DNA of 64,000 bases from Candidatus Pelagibacter sp. RS40 (lineage in GTDB: Bacteria > Pseudomonadota > Alphaproteobacteria > Pelagibacterales > Pelagibacteraceae). The DNA lies in contig NZ_CP020778.1 in NCBI RefSeq assembly GCF_002101295.1, positions 847,001 to 911,000 of the forward strand, in the 5' to 3' direction. This document shows, one piece after another, positions 49,556 to 58,779 of the stretch (its first letter is position 1; every line of letters starts with the position of its first letter). Made by a program: the position numbers and the translations under genes. Under the pieces are notes generated by a model. That model was not told where the DNA came from. It was given only the letters and a program-made list of their open reading frames with translations, and searched no databases.

Positions 49556-51449
49556 TTTTAGTAATACAAAATTCTTGTCTTTAGTAATTCTAGCGATTTG
49601 CCTATTGTCCATTTCAGAAAATATATCATTTGCTAATAAAATTTTTTGGGTAGTAATTATAATTGGAAGTATATTTATAAATAAATTTAAATTTAGATTT
49701 AAAAGTTTCTTTTTGTCAATCTATGCAGTTGGGTTACTTTATGCTCAATTTATCTTTAACCAATATATTTTCTCAGAAGAGTTTTTTATAAACTGTTTAG
49801 GTGTATTATTAATTGTTAAATATGCAGAACTAGATAATAAAAATAATCTTCTGTCTTATAATTTAATCTGTATGGTTCTAAGTGTTGCAAGTTTGATTTC
49901 AGGACAAGATATTTTAAGTTCAATTATTTCTTTATCGATCATAATTTTATTAGTGATTAATATGTATTTAATACAACAAAAAGAAGTCATGGATTTTAAT
50001 GTTAAAAATATATTAAAATACCTTGGATTTGGATTTAGTATTTTTCCAATAATAATTATTTTCTATTTAATTTTTCCTAGAGCAGAAATTAATTTTAGAT
50101 TATTTGATCCTTCAAAAAGCTCACTTGGAATTCCTGATACAATAAGACTTGGATCATTTGAAAGTTTTGCAAATTCTGATGAAAAAGTTTTCACATTAAT
50201 AAACCAAAATTACAAGAAAGAGGATTTGTATTTTAGAGTTAAAATTTTTGATTATATGGAAGAGGATAAATCATGGCGTCCTTCGTCCTCATATTATCTA
50301 TATAATACTTATAAAAACTCTATAAAAATTAGTGGTTTTAAGGCTATTGAGGAAAAATACCAAATTATACTAGAGCCATATAAGAGAAAATGGATCCCTG
50401 TCTTAGACAATTCTAGATTAACCGATCAGAGTATCAAAATTACTGAAGATCCATTTAACCAAACATTTATAAGTTTAGATCCTATTGATAGGAAAAAACA
50501 ATTAGAATTTCAAAAATATCAGATCAATTACCAACTTGGTAAACCAGTAATTGATTACTATACTCTTTTACCTCAATCAGTTTCAAATGAATTAGTTGAT
50601 TGGGTAAAAACTAACAAGCAATCAAGATCAAATACAGAATATTTAAATCATATATTAAGTACTTTTGCAGATGGCTCTTACTATTATAATTTAAGTCCAG
50701 AAAATAATTCACAAAATAGTTATGCAGATTTTTTCTTAAGAGGAAAAGAAGGATACTGCGAATATTTTGCTGGAACATTTGTCTTACTTGCAAGATTAGC
50801 CAATATACCGAGTAGAATAGTATCTGGATATTATGGTGGAGAATTAAATACTGTAGGTGACTTTTATGAATTTAGACAAAGAGATACCCATGCATGGGCC
50901 GAAGTTTGGTTTAATGGAAAAGGCTGGGTAAGGGTTGATCCAACCTCGGTGATACCAAGTTCTAATGTAAGAAATAGTCTTAACAATATATTTAATGACG
51001 AAGTCAATACTGCAAGTTCAATATTTACATTAAAAATATTTAAAAATTTAAGCTATTATATTACCTATGCAGATTTTATTTGGACCAGACATTTATTGTC
51101 TTACGACAACAATAAAAGAAAATCATTCATAAAAGATATTATCAACCTTCAATTTTCAAATATATTTTATTGGATTTTTGCACCAATTATAATTTTTATA
51201 GTTTTAAGATTATTTTTCAAAATCAATAAAGCAAATATTTTAACATGGATGTTTAATTATATTATTTGGACAAGTAAAAAAGAAAATAAAATTTTGAACT
51301 CTGATACTCATCAAGAAGTATTAAAAAAACTCAAATCGGACTATCAAAGAAAATATCAATCATTTTTTAATCTTTATGAAAGTTTTAGATACCAAAATAA
51401 AAATATCGAGTTGACAACAATCTTTAGAACTTTTATGTCAGCAAAATAA
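49542..51449 (+). CDS. TgpA-like membrane transglutaminase
   Basis: 635 residues. About six N-terminal membrane helices (to about residue 185), a periplasmic transglutaminase domain with the catalytic triad Cys in GYCEYFAGTFVLLARLANIPSRIVSGYYGGE (about residue 404), His in RDTHAWAEVWF and Asp in WVRVDPTSV, then a last membrane helix (about 545-562) and a cytoplasmic tail. This matches the DUF3488/TgpA family. In Pseudomonas TgpA is reported as essential, with unknown substrate. It forms a MoxR-DUF58-TgpA unit here. Confidence 0.92.
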   Translation: MLKINFSNTKFLSLVILAICLLSISENISFANKIFWVVIIIGSIFINKFKFRFKSFFLSIYAVGLLYAQFIFNQYIFSEEFFINCLGVLLIVKYAELDNKNNLLSYNLICMVLSVASLISGQDILSSIISLSIIILLVINMYLIQQKEVMDFNVKNILKYLGFGFSIFPIIIIFYLIFPRAEINFRLFDPSKSSLGIPDTIRLGSFESFANSDEKVFTLINQNYKKEDLYFRVKIFDYMEEDKSWRPSSSYYLYNTYKNSIKISGFKAIEEKYQIILEPYKRKWIPVLDNSRLTDQSIKITEDPFNQTFISLDPIDRKKQLEFQKYQINYQLGKPVIDYYTLLPQSVSNELVDWVKTNKQSRSNTEYLNHILSTFADGSYYYNLSPENNSQNSYADFFLRGKEGYCEYFAGTFVLLARLANIPSRIVSGYYGGELNTVGDFYEFRQRDTHAWAEVWFNGKGWVRVDPTSVIPSSNVRNSLNNIFNDEVNTASSIFTLKIFKNLSYYITYADFIWTRHLLSYDNNKRKSFIKDIINLQFSNIFYWIFAPIIIFIVLRLFFKINKANILTWMFNYIIWTSKKENKILNSDTHQEVLKKLKSDYQRKYQSFFNLYESFRYQNKNIELTTIFRTFMSAK

Positions 51450-51453
51450 TAAG

Positions 51454-52203
51454 ATGAAAAAAATAATTTCAATATTAATTGCCTTTATTATTATAATTTA
51501 TATTGTTGTTGAATTTATTGGTGACAGTATCATCAAAGGTTCGCTTGAAAGTAATTTATCAAATTCATTAGGAAGAGATATAAAAATTGAAAGTCTAAGT
51601 ATTGGATACTTAAATGGTAAGGCAGAGATAGAAAATCTACAAGTGAAGAACAAAGACTTTCCTGGAAAACTTTTAACTATTAATAATGCATTTGCAAAAC
51701 TAAATACCTCATCAATTTTTAGTGATAAAATTGAAATAGATCAAATTACTTTAGATGGAATAAACCTTAATTATTATTTCAATGTAAATAAAAGCTTAAA
51801 AGTAAATGATAATGTAAAATCTATTAAAGAAAATTTAAACAAAGGTAGCAGCAACTCAAGTACAAAAGAATTTATCATTAAAAAATTAGATGTAAAAAAT
51901 ATTAAAATTTCAGCAAACTCTGAAAAATTAAATATTAGTCAACAGATTAGTCTTAAAGATATGAGCTTTGAAAATATTGGTAATACTAAAGACAGTAAAG
52001 ATTATAAAACTGTATTAAAAGATACATTTGATAAGGCTTTTAAATCAGTCAAAAACAAAGTGTTATCAGGCAATGTTGGCAATACTTTAGATAAAATAAA
52101 GAATATTGATGAGGAAAAAATCAAAGAGAAAATTAAAAAAGAACTCTACGAAAATAAAGATAAAGTAAAAGATAAACTTAAGAAACTACTTAAGAAAAAT
52201 TAG
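51454..52203 (+). CDS. AsmA-like membrane-anchored protein
   Basis: 249 residues. One N-terminal membrane helix (about 3-22), then a segment resembling the start of AsmA/DUF748-type proteins: GSLESNLSNSLGRDIKIESLSIGYLNGKAEIENLQVKNK with repeated beta-strand pairs typical of the bridge-like lipid-transfer fold. The middle is Ser/Asn-rich and the last 60 residues are a lysine/glutamate helix. Much shorter than AsmA itself. It ends the MoxR operon, 4 bases after the transglutaminase gene, and its stop interlocks with that of pilY1 (TTAG, 52200-52203). Function unknown. Confidence 0.65.
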   Translation: MKKIISILIAFIIIIYIVVEFIGDSIIKGSLESNLSNSLGRDIKIESLSIGYLNGKAEIENLQVKNKDFPGKLLTINNAFAKLNTSSIFSDKIEIDQITLDGINLNYYFNVNKSLKVNDNVKSIKENLNKGSSNSSTKEFIIKKLDVKNIKISANSEKLNISQQISLKDMSFENIGNTKDSKDYKTVLKDTFDKAFKSVKNKVLSGNVGNTLDKIKNIDEEKIKEKIKKELYENKDKVKDKLKKLLKKN

Positions 52204-55200
52204 AAGTTTCCTTCTCTCCAAGAACTTCTGAAGCTTTCAATATCACCCATTCCTGTATCAATAACTACTAGGTCAGTTTTATTTTGAATTGATTTACCAG
52301 CAATGTTTGCAAATAATTTGTTTGCAAAAACAACTAATCTTGAAAGAACCCCTTGTCCAACTGCTTTACAAGTTCTTCCAGCATAAACTTTTCCATCAAT
52401 TGTTTGGCTCTTCAAGGATTTATTATTATTTAATTGTGTAGAGACGTTTGTTCCACATTCATCATCTACTGCGCAAATCAAAGCAAGTCCAAGGCTGCAT
52501 TTATTTTGAGATTGTGATGGTTCAAATATTGGATAATAAACTAAACCATTTGATAGAGTTGGTTCTGCAGAAATTTTTTGACTTGCAGGTAAATTTATAT
52601 ACCAACCAAAATCTTTCATGCTTCTTGCTAACGGACTTACCCTACTTGTTGTGAGTGGGCAATTCACACCAGTTGAATCATTCGTGGTATCCATACATTT
52701 TTCAAGTTTGTACAAGTCCGCTAAGCTACTATTCCTCTTTACATACAATGGGAAATCTTTATCTCTGAAACCATACATAATATTTTTTAGTTTATTGTCT
52801 CTGTAAGTTAATCTTTCATAATCTCCCGTTCCTGAAAATAACCACAAATGTTTTGATGTTTTTCCAATTCCAGCATCCATCGAGTGATACTGATATCTTC
52901 CATTTTCTTTAGTAGCTCCAATATTTAACAATGTAGTATTATCATATAAGCTTATTGGATTTCTTGCTCCATCATTATCCATGTTAGTTAAATTGTACTT
53001 GGTAACTTTTCCTTCAAAGTCATTTGTATAAACTAATGCACCTTTAAATGTAATTCCTCTGGTTGTGTCTGCTGTTATTACCACAGGAGTTCCTGGTAGC
53101 GAATTTGTAATATCTGAAGCCTTACTATCTGTTACTTGTATTACTTTTTCAACTTTACCTGGTGTTGCTCTATCCTCTAAATTAATTACAAATAATGCAG
53201 ATCCAACTCCATCATTTCTTCCACCATATCCACCACCCATAACAGCAACATAAATATCATCTTCAATATTGCTATCACCAGCTCCTGTATTTGGTAATCT
53301 AAATATTCTAGGAGCAGACCAAGTTTCTCCTAATTCTTTATAATTATATTCTGCAGGTAAATTTGTGCTTAGTCTCTGAGTTGCAGCTCTTGTTAATTTT
53401 ATAATAAGTGTATCGGAAGAGCCAGCTCTATCCGGATTTGCCTGGTGAGATAATATTTGTGGGAAAGTAATTTCAGGCAGACCAGTGCTTCCCGTTTGGA
53501 CAGTAAAGTTTGGAATATTTTTATTATTAATATTTACTAGAAAATCAGTTTTTGTTAATCCTGCAACTGGGAAAGTCCAGGTTCTACTTTCATAACATGA
53601 CGTAGTTGTATTAGCCTTACACTCATCATCAATATTATTATCGTTGTTATAATTATCTGTTACTGTTTGACTTTCTACCAGGTCAATGACTGAATAAGTA
53701 TCATCGATATACTCATACTCTGAAACCACATCTAAATGGTTCATTACAAAAACCTTATTTTTAATATGATCGTTATAAACACTATATAAATGAAGCGGTT
53801 TATCAGGGTTTGTAACATCTAATACTGTAAAGCCATTGCCACCTCTTCCATAAGGTACCATCAAAATCGTATGCCAATTTTTTGAACTACCAAGCGGACT
53901 GTGGAAGTACATATCATGCACAACAGGTGATCCATCGACACCATAAATTGCATTTGTTCCACCTTTAACTTTTGCAAGATCGTTATTTAAATTTGTGTTC
54001 ACCATTAACGGCATTTGTGACATTATAAACGGAGGTATAAACGCCCATTTCTCAACTCCTGTTTTACTGTCAATTGAGTGCAACATACCATCGTTACCTC
54101 CAACATAAATTCTTTCTGCTCTTCCTGACAAAGATTGTGCCCAAGCATCATAACCTTTAATTGATCTCCAATATGCTTCTTGTGCTGTTGAAGTGAAAGC
54201 CGTATCAGCTGAAGGCGCACCTACCACAACCATTTCAGAATGGAATATGTCTCCAAGATAAGCTTTTTTACCATCTGCTTTTCTTGGTTCATTTAATATA
54301 CAATCTCCATCATAATCAAAATAATCTTCTCCCCTAGAAAAACTAATTAAACCTTTAACATCATCATCAATACCATCTGCAATAGTTGCCGTACTATCTC
54401 CTTTTCTGCTGCAACGCGTATTACCTGTTACTCCTGAAACTTTTGGTGTGTCTCTATGATAATCTCCAACAGCATTTCCAAATAAAGAAAATTGACTTTG
54501 AATTAATGCAGAATTAGCTTCAACATAATTGTTATAATCAGTTTTATAATCAACACCTGGAATTATTCCCCAAATTTTTCTTGCAGCAGGCGCTGGTATC
54601 ATGTCAGATGCATTCCAATTACCACTATCTTTTTCGTTTACAACACCATCTTTTGATATTGCAGTTCTTGTTAATGCACCTTGCCATTCCATATTTTGTT
54701 TATATTTAAACTGTGCTTGGAATAATGATCCACCTTCCTCAATCGTTGCAGTGATTGCAGGAGCTGTAAAAGATAATTTATCTGCAATTACAGATCTAAT
54801 GGCTGCATTTAATTGTGCTTTTAATTGATCAGTTGTATCAGCTTTAATTACTCTGCTTGTACCACCTGCTTTTGCAATCCTATCTAATTGCCTGATACCA
54901 TTTGAACTTAAACCACCACCATAAGCAACTGTAAATGTTTTTACTTTTTTCTGATTTAAAAGATTTTTTACTTTGTTCTCTGCTGAAGAAGTATTACTCA
55001 TGTCTCCATCACCAATGACGATAACATATGAGCCTTGGCAAGGACTGTTTTTGTCTATTGGGCTGTCTGAATTATGATTATAATATTGTTCAGCAATTTT
55101 TGCCCACGTGTTAGCATCGGTACCTCCACCTGGTCTTACATTTTTAATGTAACTATTTATCCTTGCGGCGCCATTTCTATCTACTTTTACTTTTAAACAA

Positions 55201-56609
55201 TTTTGACTACCACATGGATTTGCTTCATTTCTAGAGTTATTCCAACTAGTATAACCCACACCCCCTGATGGTTTTCTACACCATCTATTATAACGAACTA
55301 GCCAATGACTATTATACAACCACGTACTACTAACTAAACTTCTACATGGTACGTAACTACTATTAACCCTGTAATAATGCCAATATATATAATTGCCAGT
55401 ATCATGGGACCAGTAACCAAAACCAAAGTTTACAGAGGATACTAAACTACTATCTGTTACTAAAGATTGGATGGCTTCATGAGCACCTGCCATTCTTGAT
55501 TGTCTTGAACTATAACCCGAATGACCATGATAATTCATATCAAGATCAAATGTTTGAACCAATCTCTGGTGTCCATCTGAAACAAATATTCTATTTAAAG
55601 CGTGATCTATTTTTATATCTCTTAGGCTACGAAATCTTATAGCTGATTTTGAGGTTGGATTATAAGTGTTAGGATTAATACTTCCGAAACGTCCTACAAC
55701 TTCTCTGCTCACAGAATTACTGCCCACATTATTTCCGCTCCCAGTTAATGTGGCTTTAGTTATTGAGTCTCTTCTAATAAGATACAATATATTTTCATTA
55801 CTTGGATGACCTGCCATTGCAATTGGATTGGATAATTGACCTGTAAAGCGAACATTAGTATATGAGGGATTATTACCTGGGCAATTCATTCCACTTCTAG
55901 AAAATTTATAGAGTAAATTTTGAGTCAGGAAAACTAAGTTACCTGATGCATCAACTGTAAATCTCATTCTAGAGTTTACTGACGACCCACTAATAGCCCT
56001 ATTGAGTGTTCCTCCTGAACCACACACTTTGGTTTGATTGGTTGATGTATTGTGCAATGTAATTGTTCTATCATTTGCAACAACAAAAATAATATCATTA
56101 TGTTTTTGCATACCCACATGGGAATATCTACTACCAATATTTTTTATATATTTTACATTGCCAGTCGTAGTATTAACTTTGCAGAACCTAGGAGTGTCAG
56201 AATAGTAATATTTGCCTGTGAAATAAATATGATTATTATGATATATAACATTTTGACCATTATCATAATAAGTTGAACATGAATTCCGTATCCTAACTCT
56301 ATAAGTATTTCTGCTACTCACAATTGATGTTAGAGCATTAGAAGAATGATTAACTCCATAAAGTGTGTTGCCACTATGTGAAATATAATTTCCAGTATTG
56401 GATATAGGTGTTATTGAATATGGAATTCCTATGTTTGCACCACTATAAGATGTTGCACCCATACTTCCAGATTTATCTAATAAAATTAAAACGTTAGCAG
56501 GAACATCTGCTACTCCTGAACCAGGAGGTAAAGCTTTTGAAAACGAATTAGAAATTATCAGACATGAAAATAAAAATATCTGAATAATAAATAATTTAAT
56601 TTTTTTCAT
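52200..56609 (-). CDS. pilY1: PilY1-type pilus tip protein with split VWA domain
   Basis: 1469 residues. Signal peptide to about residue 25. VWA metal-site motif DKSGSM at 45-50; then about 310 residues with six similar beta-blade units (starting near 80, 126, 171, 222, 272, 338); then the VWA fold resumes (RMAGAHEAIQSLV, about 372-384), with the MIDAS threonine in GGGTDANTW (about 494-502) and VIGDGD (531-536). The C-terminal half is the PilY1/PilC propeller: YLGDIFHSEMVVVGAP, RIYVGGNDGMLHSIDSKTGVEKWAFIPP, calcium-type loops rich in Asp/Asn and a final SFRSSWRE. More than a dozen cysteines suggest disulfides outside the cytoplasm. PilY1 sits at the pilus tip with minor pilins and is used in adhesion and surface sensing. 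It is last in the reverse-strand pilus operon. Confidence 0.9.
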   Translation of the reverse strand: MKKIKLFIIQIFLFSCLIISNSFSKALPPGSGVADVPANVLILLDKSGSMGATSYSGANIGIPYSITPISNTGNYISHSGNTLYGVNHSSNALTSIVSSRNTYRVRIRNSCSTYYDNGQNVIYHNNHIYFTGKYYYSDTPRFCKVNTTTGNVKYIKNIGSRYSHVGMQKHNDIIFVVANDRTITLHNTSTNQTKVCGSGGTLNRAISGSSVNSRMRFTVDASGNLVFLTQNLLYKFSRSGMNCPGNNPSYTNVRFTGQLSNPIAMAGHPSNENILYLIRRDSITKATLTGSGNNVGSNSVSREVVGRFGSINPNTYNPTSKSAIRFRSLRDIKIDHALNRIFVSDGHQRLVQTFDLDMNYHGHSGYSSRQSRMAGAHEAIQSLVTDSSLVSSVNFGFGYWSHDTGNYIYWHYYRVNSSYVPCRSLVSSTWLYNSHWLVRYNRWCRKPSGGVGYTSWNNSRNEANPCGSQNCLKVKVDRNGAARINSYIKNVRPGGGTDANTWAKIAEQYYNHNSDSPIDKNSPCQGSYVIVIGDGDMSNTSSAENKVKNLLNQKKVKTFTVAYGGGLSSNGIRQLDRIAKAGGTSRVIKADTTDQLKAQLNAAIRSVIADKLSFTAPAITATIEEGGSLFQAQFKYKQNMEWQGALTRTAISKDGVVNEKDSGNWNASDMIPAPAARKIWGIIPGVDYKTDYNNYVEANSALIQSQFSLFGNAVGDYHRDTPKVSGVTGNTRCSRKGDSTATIADGIDDDVKGLISFSRGEDYFDYDGDCILNEPRKADGKKAYLGDIFHSEMVVVGAPSADTAFTSTAQEAYWRSIKGYDAWAQSLSGRAERIYVGGNDGMLHSIDSKTGVEKWAFIPPFIMSQMPLMVNTNLNNDLAKVKGGTNAIYGVDGSPVVHDMYFHSPLGSSKNWHTILMVPYGRGGNGFTVLDVTNPDKPLHLYSVYNDHIKNKVFVMNHLDVVSEYEYIDDTYSVIDLVESQTVTDNYNNDNNIDDECKANTTTSCYESRTWTFPVAGLTKTDFLVNINNKNIPNFTVQTGSTGLPEITFPQILSHQANPDRAGSSDTLIIKLTRAATQRLSTNLPAEYNYKELGETWSAPRIFRLPNTGAGDSNIEDDIYVAVMGGGYGGRNDGVGSALFVINLEDRATPGKVEKVIQVTDSKASDITNSLPGTPVVITADTTRGITFKGALVYTNDFEGKVTKYNLTNMDNDGARNPISLYDNTTLLNIGATKENGRYQYHSMDAGIGKTSKHLWLFSGTGDYERLTYRDNKLKNIMYGFRDKDFPLYVKRNSSLADLYKLEKCMDTTNDSTGVNCPLTTSRVSPLARSMKDFGWYINLPASQKISAEPTLSNGLVYYPIFEPSQSQNKCSLGLALICAVDDECGTNVSTQLNNNKSLKSQTIDGKVYAGRTCKAVGQGVLSRLVVFANKLFANIAGKSIQNKTDLVVIDTGMGDIESFRSSWREGNF

Positions 56610-57155
56610 TTAATTTTGTTCTATTTGTCCACCCTCTAAAAGACTATTTCTAAGAGCAAGTTGTTCTCCATACTTATCGTTAGAGATATAAATTTCCTCT
56701 AGCCATGTTTCTTTTTCAAGATGTCGGTTATAAACTATAAATTTTCTAACTCGTTCCCAAATATGATAGTTGCTGTAATATTTTGGATTACCACCTGTAT
56801 CAAAATCACCATAATTTCTTTTTGCATAATTCATTAACTTCATGCTTTCAGTTGGAGAATTATCTATAGAGTTATCCACGTAAAATTGGATAGCCATTAA
56901 TTTTTGATCTAGAAATATGTGTTTAATTCTAAAGTTGTCATCAAAGTTATCATTTGGACAAAGTTCTGGTGCTAAAATTTCTACTTCAGCATAGCCAGTT
57001 TCATCTTCGGATAGGGGACCATATTTTTTTTCATGAGACTTTATATATCTTCCACCTATATCCATGATGAATTTGCACTTAGCCTCTACAATTGAAAAGT
57101 TTAATAAAAAGAGACTTAGAAGAAGAATAACTTTATTATGAAAAGCAATTTTCAT
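56610..57155 (-). CDS. Secreted protein of unknown function in the pilus operon
   Basis: 181 residues; not recognised. A clear signal peptide (KIAFHNKVILLLSLFLLNFSIVEA) precedes a mature part of about 155 residues, beginning KCKFIMDIGGRYIK. Two cysteines (in AKCKF and ELCPND) may pair. The body is acidic and aromatic-rich with several YxxxHIWERVRKF-type stretches and no repeats. It starts within a 116-bp gap after the pilX-like gene and its stop abuts the pilY1 start with no space, so it is likely made with PilY1 and could be a partner or chaperone for it; that is inference from position only. Confidence 0.8.
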   Translation of the reverse strand: MKIAFHNKVILLLSLFLLNFSIVEAKCKFIMDIGGRYIKSHEKKYGPLSEDETGYAEVEILAPELCPNDNFDDNFRIKHIFLDQKLMAIQFYVDNSIDNSPTESMKLMNYAKRNYGDFDTGGNPKYYSNYHIWERVRKFIVYNRHLEKETWLEEIYISNDKYGEQLALRNSLLEGGQIEQN

Positions 57156-57237
57156 TACTCTTTATATTAATGGATATTCAATTAATTAAATAGGGATCAA
57201 TAGCCACTTAGACGTTCAAATTGACCCTTTTCTTAAT

Positions 57238-57243
57238 ATTATA
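57238..57243 (-). promoter_or_regulatory. Possible internal promoter before the unknown gene and pilY1
   Basis: Reverse-strand TATAAT at 57243-57238 in the 116-bp gap between the pilX-like gene and the unknown secreted-protein gene. No good -35 at the right spacing. Two GTTCAAAT copies, starting at 57214 and 57245 on the forward strand, flank it and may be a regulator's direct repeats. Confidence 0.35.
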
Positions 57244-57271
57244 TGTTCAAATCGGGTAGTTTTTGTTGATT

Positions 57272-57940
57272 TTACTTTGGAAGAACTAATGTGCTTTCAA
57301 GTGGTACAATAATTGTGCCATTATCAAAGTTTCCACATCCATATATTCTATATGCCATTCCATCATTTCCAGCATCTGTAGCATCTTTCTTAATACTTGT
57401 GCCGTAGCCTTTAAATGGAGCTGATCCTACTCTTGTTAGAAAATACTGAAATTGAAATTTTTGCATCCTCTTTTTCTCCCTATTATTTAACCCCGCCTCA
57501 ATGACTGAAGATCCTAAAAAGTCGTAATAGCTTTTTGTTTCATTTACTTGAACTTTAGATGTTGAAAGAGGGGTGTCAGGGTCTGGTCCTAAAATAGATT
57601 TAAACGTTGCACGATCAATATCTGCATAACTATTAAAACAAGCTTCAATTGTTGCTGGAGGTGTAAATTTAGTTGTAGCATTAGCTAACAAACCTCTTTT
57701 TGTTAAATCTCTTTTGCCATCTGTTTTGTAGGGTCCTAAGAATTGATTGAGTAAATATTTTTCTCCCTCATACAAAGCTGTTTCTGCAACATAAAATGTT
57801 TGTTGGTATTCATCACTAACATTATTACTTTGGTGATCACTTGCTGAAATTACAATTAGAGCACCACCCATCAATGACATTGCCATTAACAAAACTAAAG
57901 ATAAAACTAATGCAAAGCCTTTTTCGTTTTTTCTATTCAT
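57272..57940 (-). CDS. pilX: PilX-like minor pilin
   Basis: 222 residues. A short leader MNRKNEKG is followed by FALVLSLVLLMAMSLMGGALIVISASDH, the PilX_N pattern. Position 5 of the mature pilin is Leu, not Glu; loss of Glu5 is typical of GspK/PilX-type proteins that cap the fibre. Then comes QQTFYVAETALYEGEKYLL, also typical. The C-terminal region has a short cysteine-containing segment (YGCGNFDNG). It is 1 base overlapped with the pilW-like gene. Confidence 0.82.
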   Translation of the reverse strand: MNRKNEKGFALVLSLVLLMAMSLMGGALIVISASDHQSNNVSDEYQQTFYVAETALYEGEKYLLNQFLGPYKTDGKRDLTKRGLLANATTKFTPPATIEACFNSYADIDRATFKSILGPDPDTPLSTSKVQVNETKSYYDFLGSSVIEAGLNNREKKRMQKFQFQYFLTRVGSAPFKGYGTSIKKDATDAGNDGMAYRIYGCGNFDNGTIIVPLESTLVLPK

Positions 57941-58779
57941 TAGTTTAATCCTACATTTCTAGCATTAGCTGTAACTGTAATTATTTCTCTAAGATATTTA
58001 TCTTTTTCTTGAATATTTCTTCCAGTTGTTAAAGAAACTACTTTTCTAATAACACCTCCACCTTTGGTATCATTTCTATAAAAAGGTTTGGTTGATCGAA
58101 TAACTAATCCAACATCAACAGTTCTTACATCAAAGGCTCTTGTATTCGATGGTGTTACTGTACCCGATGAAATATTTCCAATTATTTTTCCATCTTCATC
58201 GTGAGGCACAAATACAAAGTCTTGAACATAATCTAAAACTTGTTCATCTTTATATAAAGTATCATCTGTTCCTGTTACCCATCCTGCAGGAGTTGTTTGC
58301 CATTTCTCTTTTGATTTTAAAACTTTAAAGCCTTTAATTTTAGTTGTACCACCTGGTATGGTATCATCAATTTTATCAGAAGCTTCACATCTATAAGTAA
58401 TTTTATATCTTGTGTAAGTGTACCTGCTTCCCTCTGGTTTTGTAATATCATAATCTACACCACCATATACAATTTCTAACTTATCACATGTTCCACCAAT
58501 TCCTGTTCCTTTAGTGATTTTAATTGGGTTATGATCATCGTTTGCAGCAATGTTATCATTGATATATCTAAAGCCAGCCATTCTGACTTCTCTTAATATT
58601 TGTCCAACTAAATCTCTTCCTGATTGGGAAATTTTTGCACGATCTGTTACTTGTCTATAAGTACTGTTTACAATTGTATATGAAGTAAACATTGCAGCCA
58701 TCATTAAACTTGAAATTACAATTGCAATTAAAATTTCAATTAATGTAAGACCTGCAATATTACTTAATTTTTTTTTCAT
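57940..58779 (-). CDS. pilW: PilW-like minor pilin
   Basis: 279 residues. Leader MKKKLSNIAG, then LTLIEILIAIVISSLMMAAMF with the conserved Glu5. The following TYRQVTDRAKISQSGRDLVGQILREVRMAGFRYI is the usual PilW-type region. Its globular part is long, as in PilW proteins, and has two cysteines (TCDKL and YRCEAS). It lies between the pilV- and pilX-like genes with one-base overlaps on both sides. Confidence 0.85.
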   Translation of the reverse strand: MKKKLSNIAGLTLIEILIAIVISSLMMAAMFTSYTIVNSTYRQVTDRAKISQSGRDLVGQILREVRMAGFRYINDNIAANDDHNPIKITKGTGIGGTCDKLEIVYGGVDYDITKPEGSRYTYTRYKITYRCEASDKIDDTIPGGTTKIKGFKVLKSKEKWQTTPAGWVTGTDDTLYKDEQVLDYVQDFVFVPHDEDGKIIGNISSGTVTPSNTRAFDVRTVDVGLVIRSTKPFYRNDTKGGGVIRKVVSLTTGRNIQEKDKYLREIITVTANARNVGLN

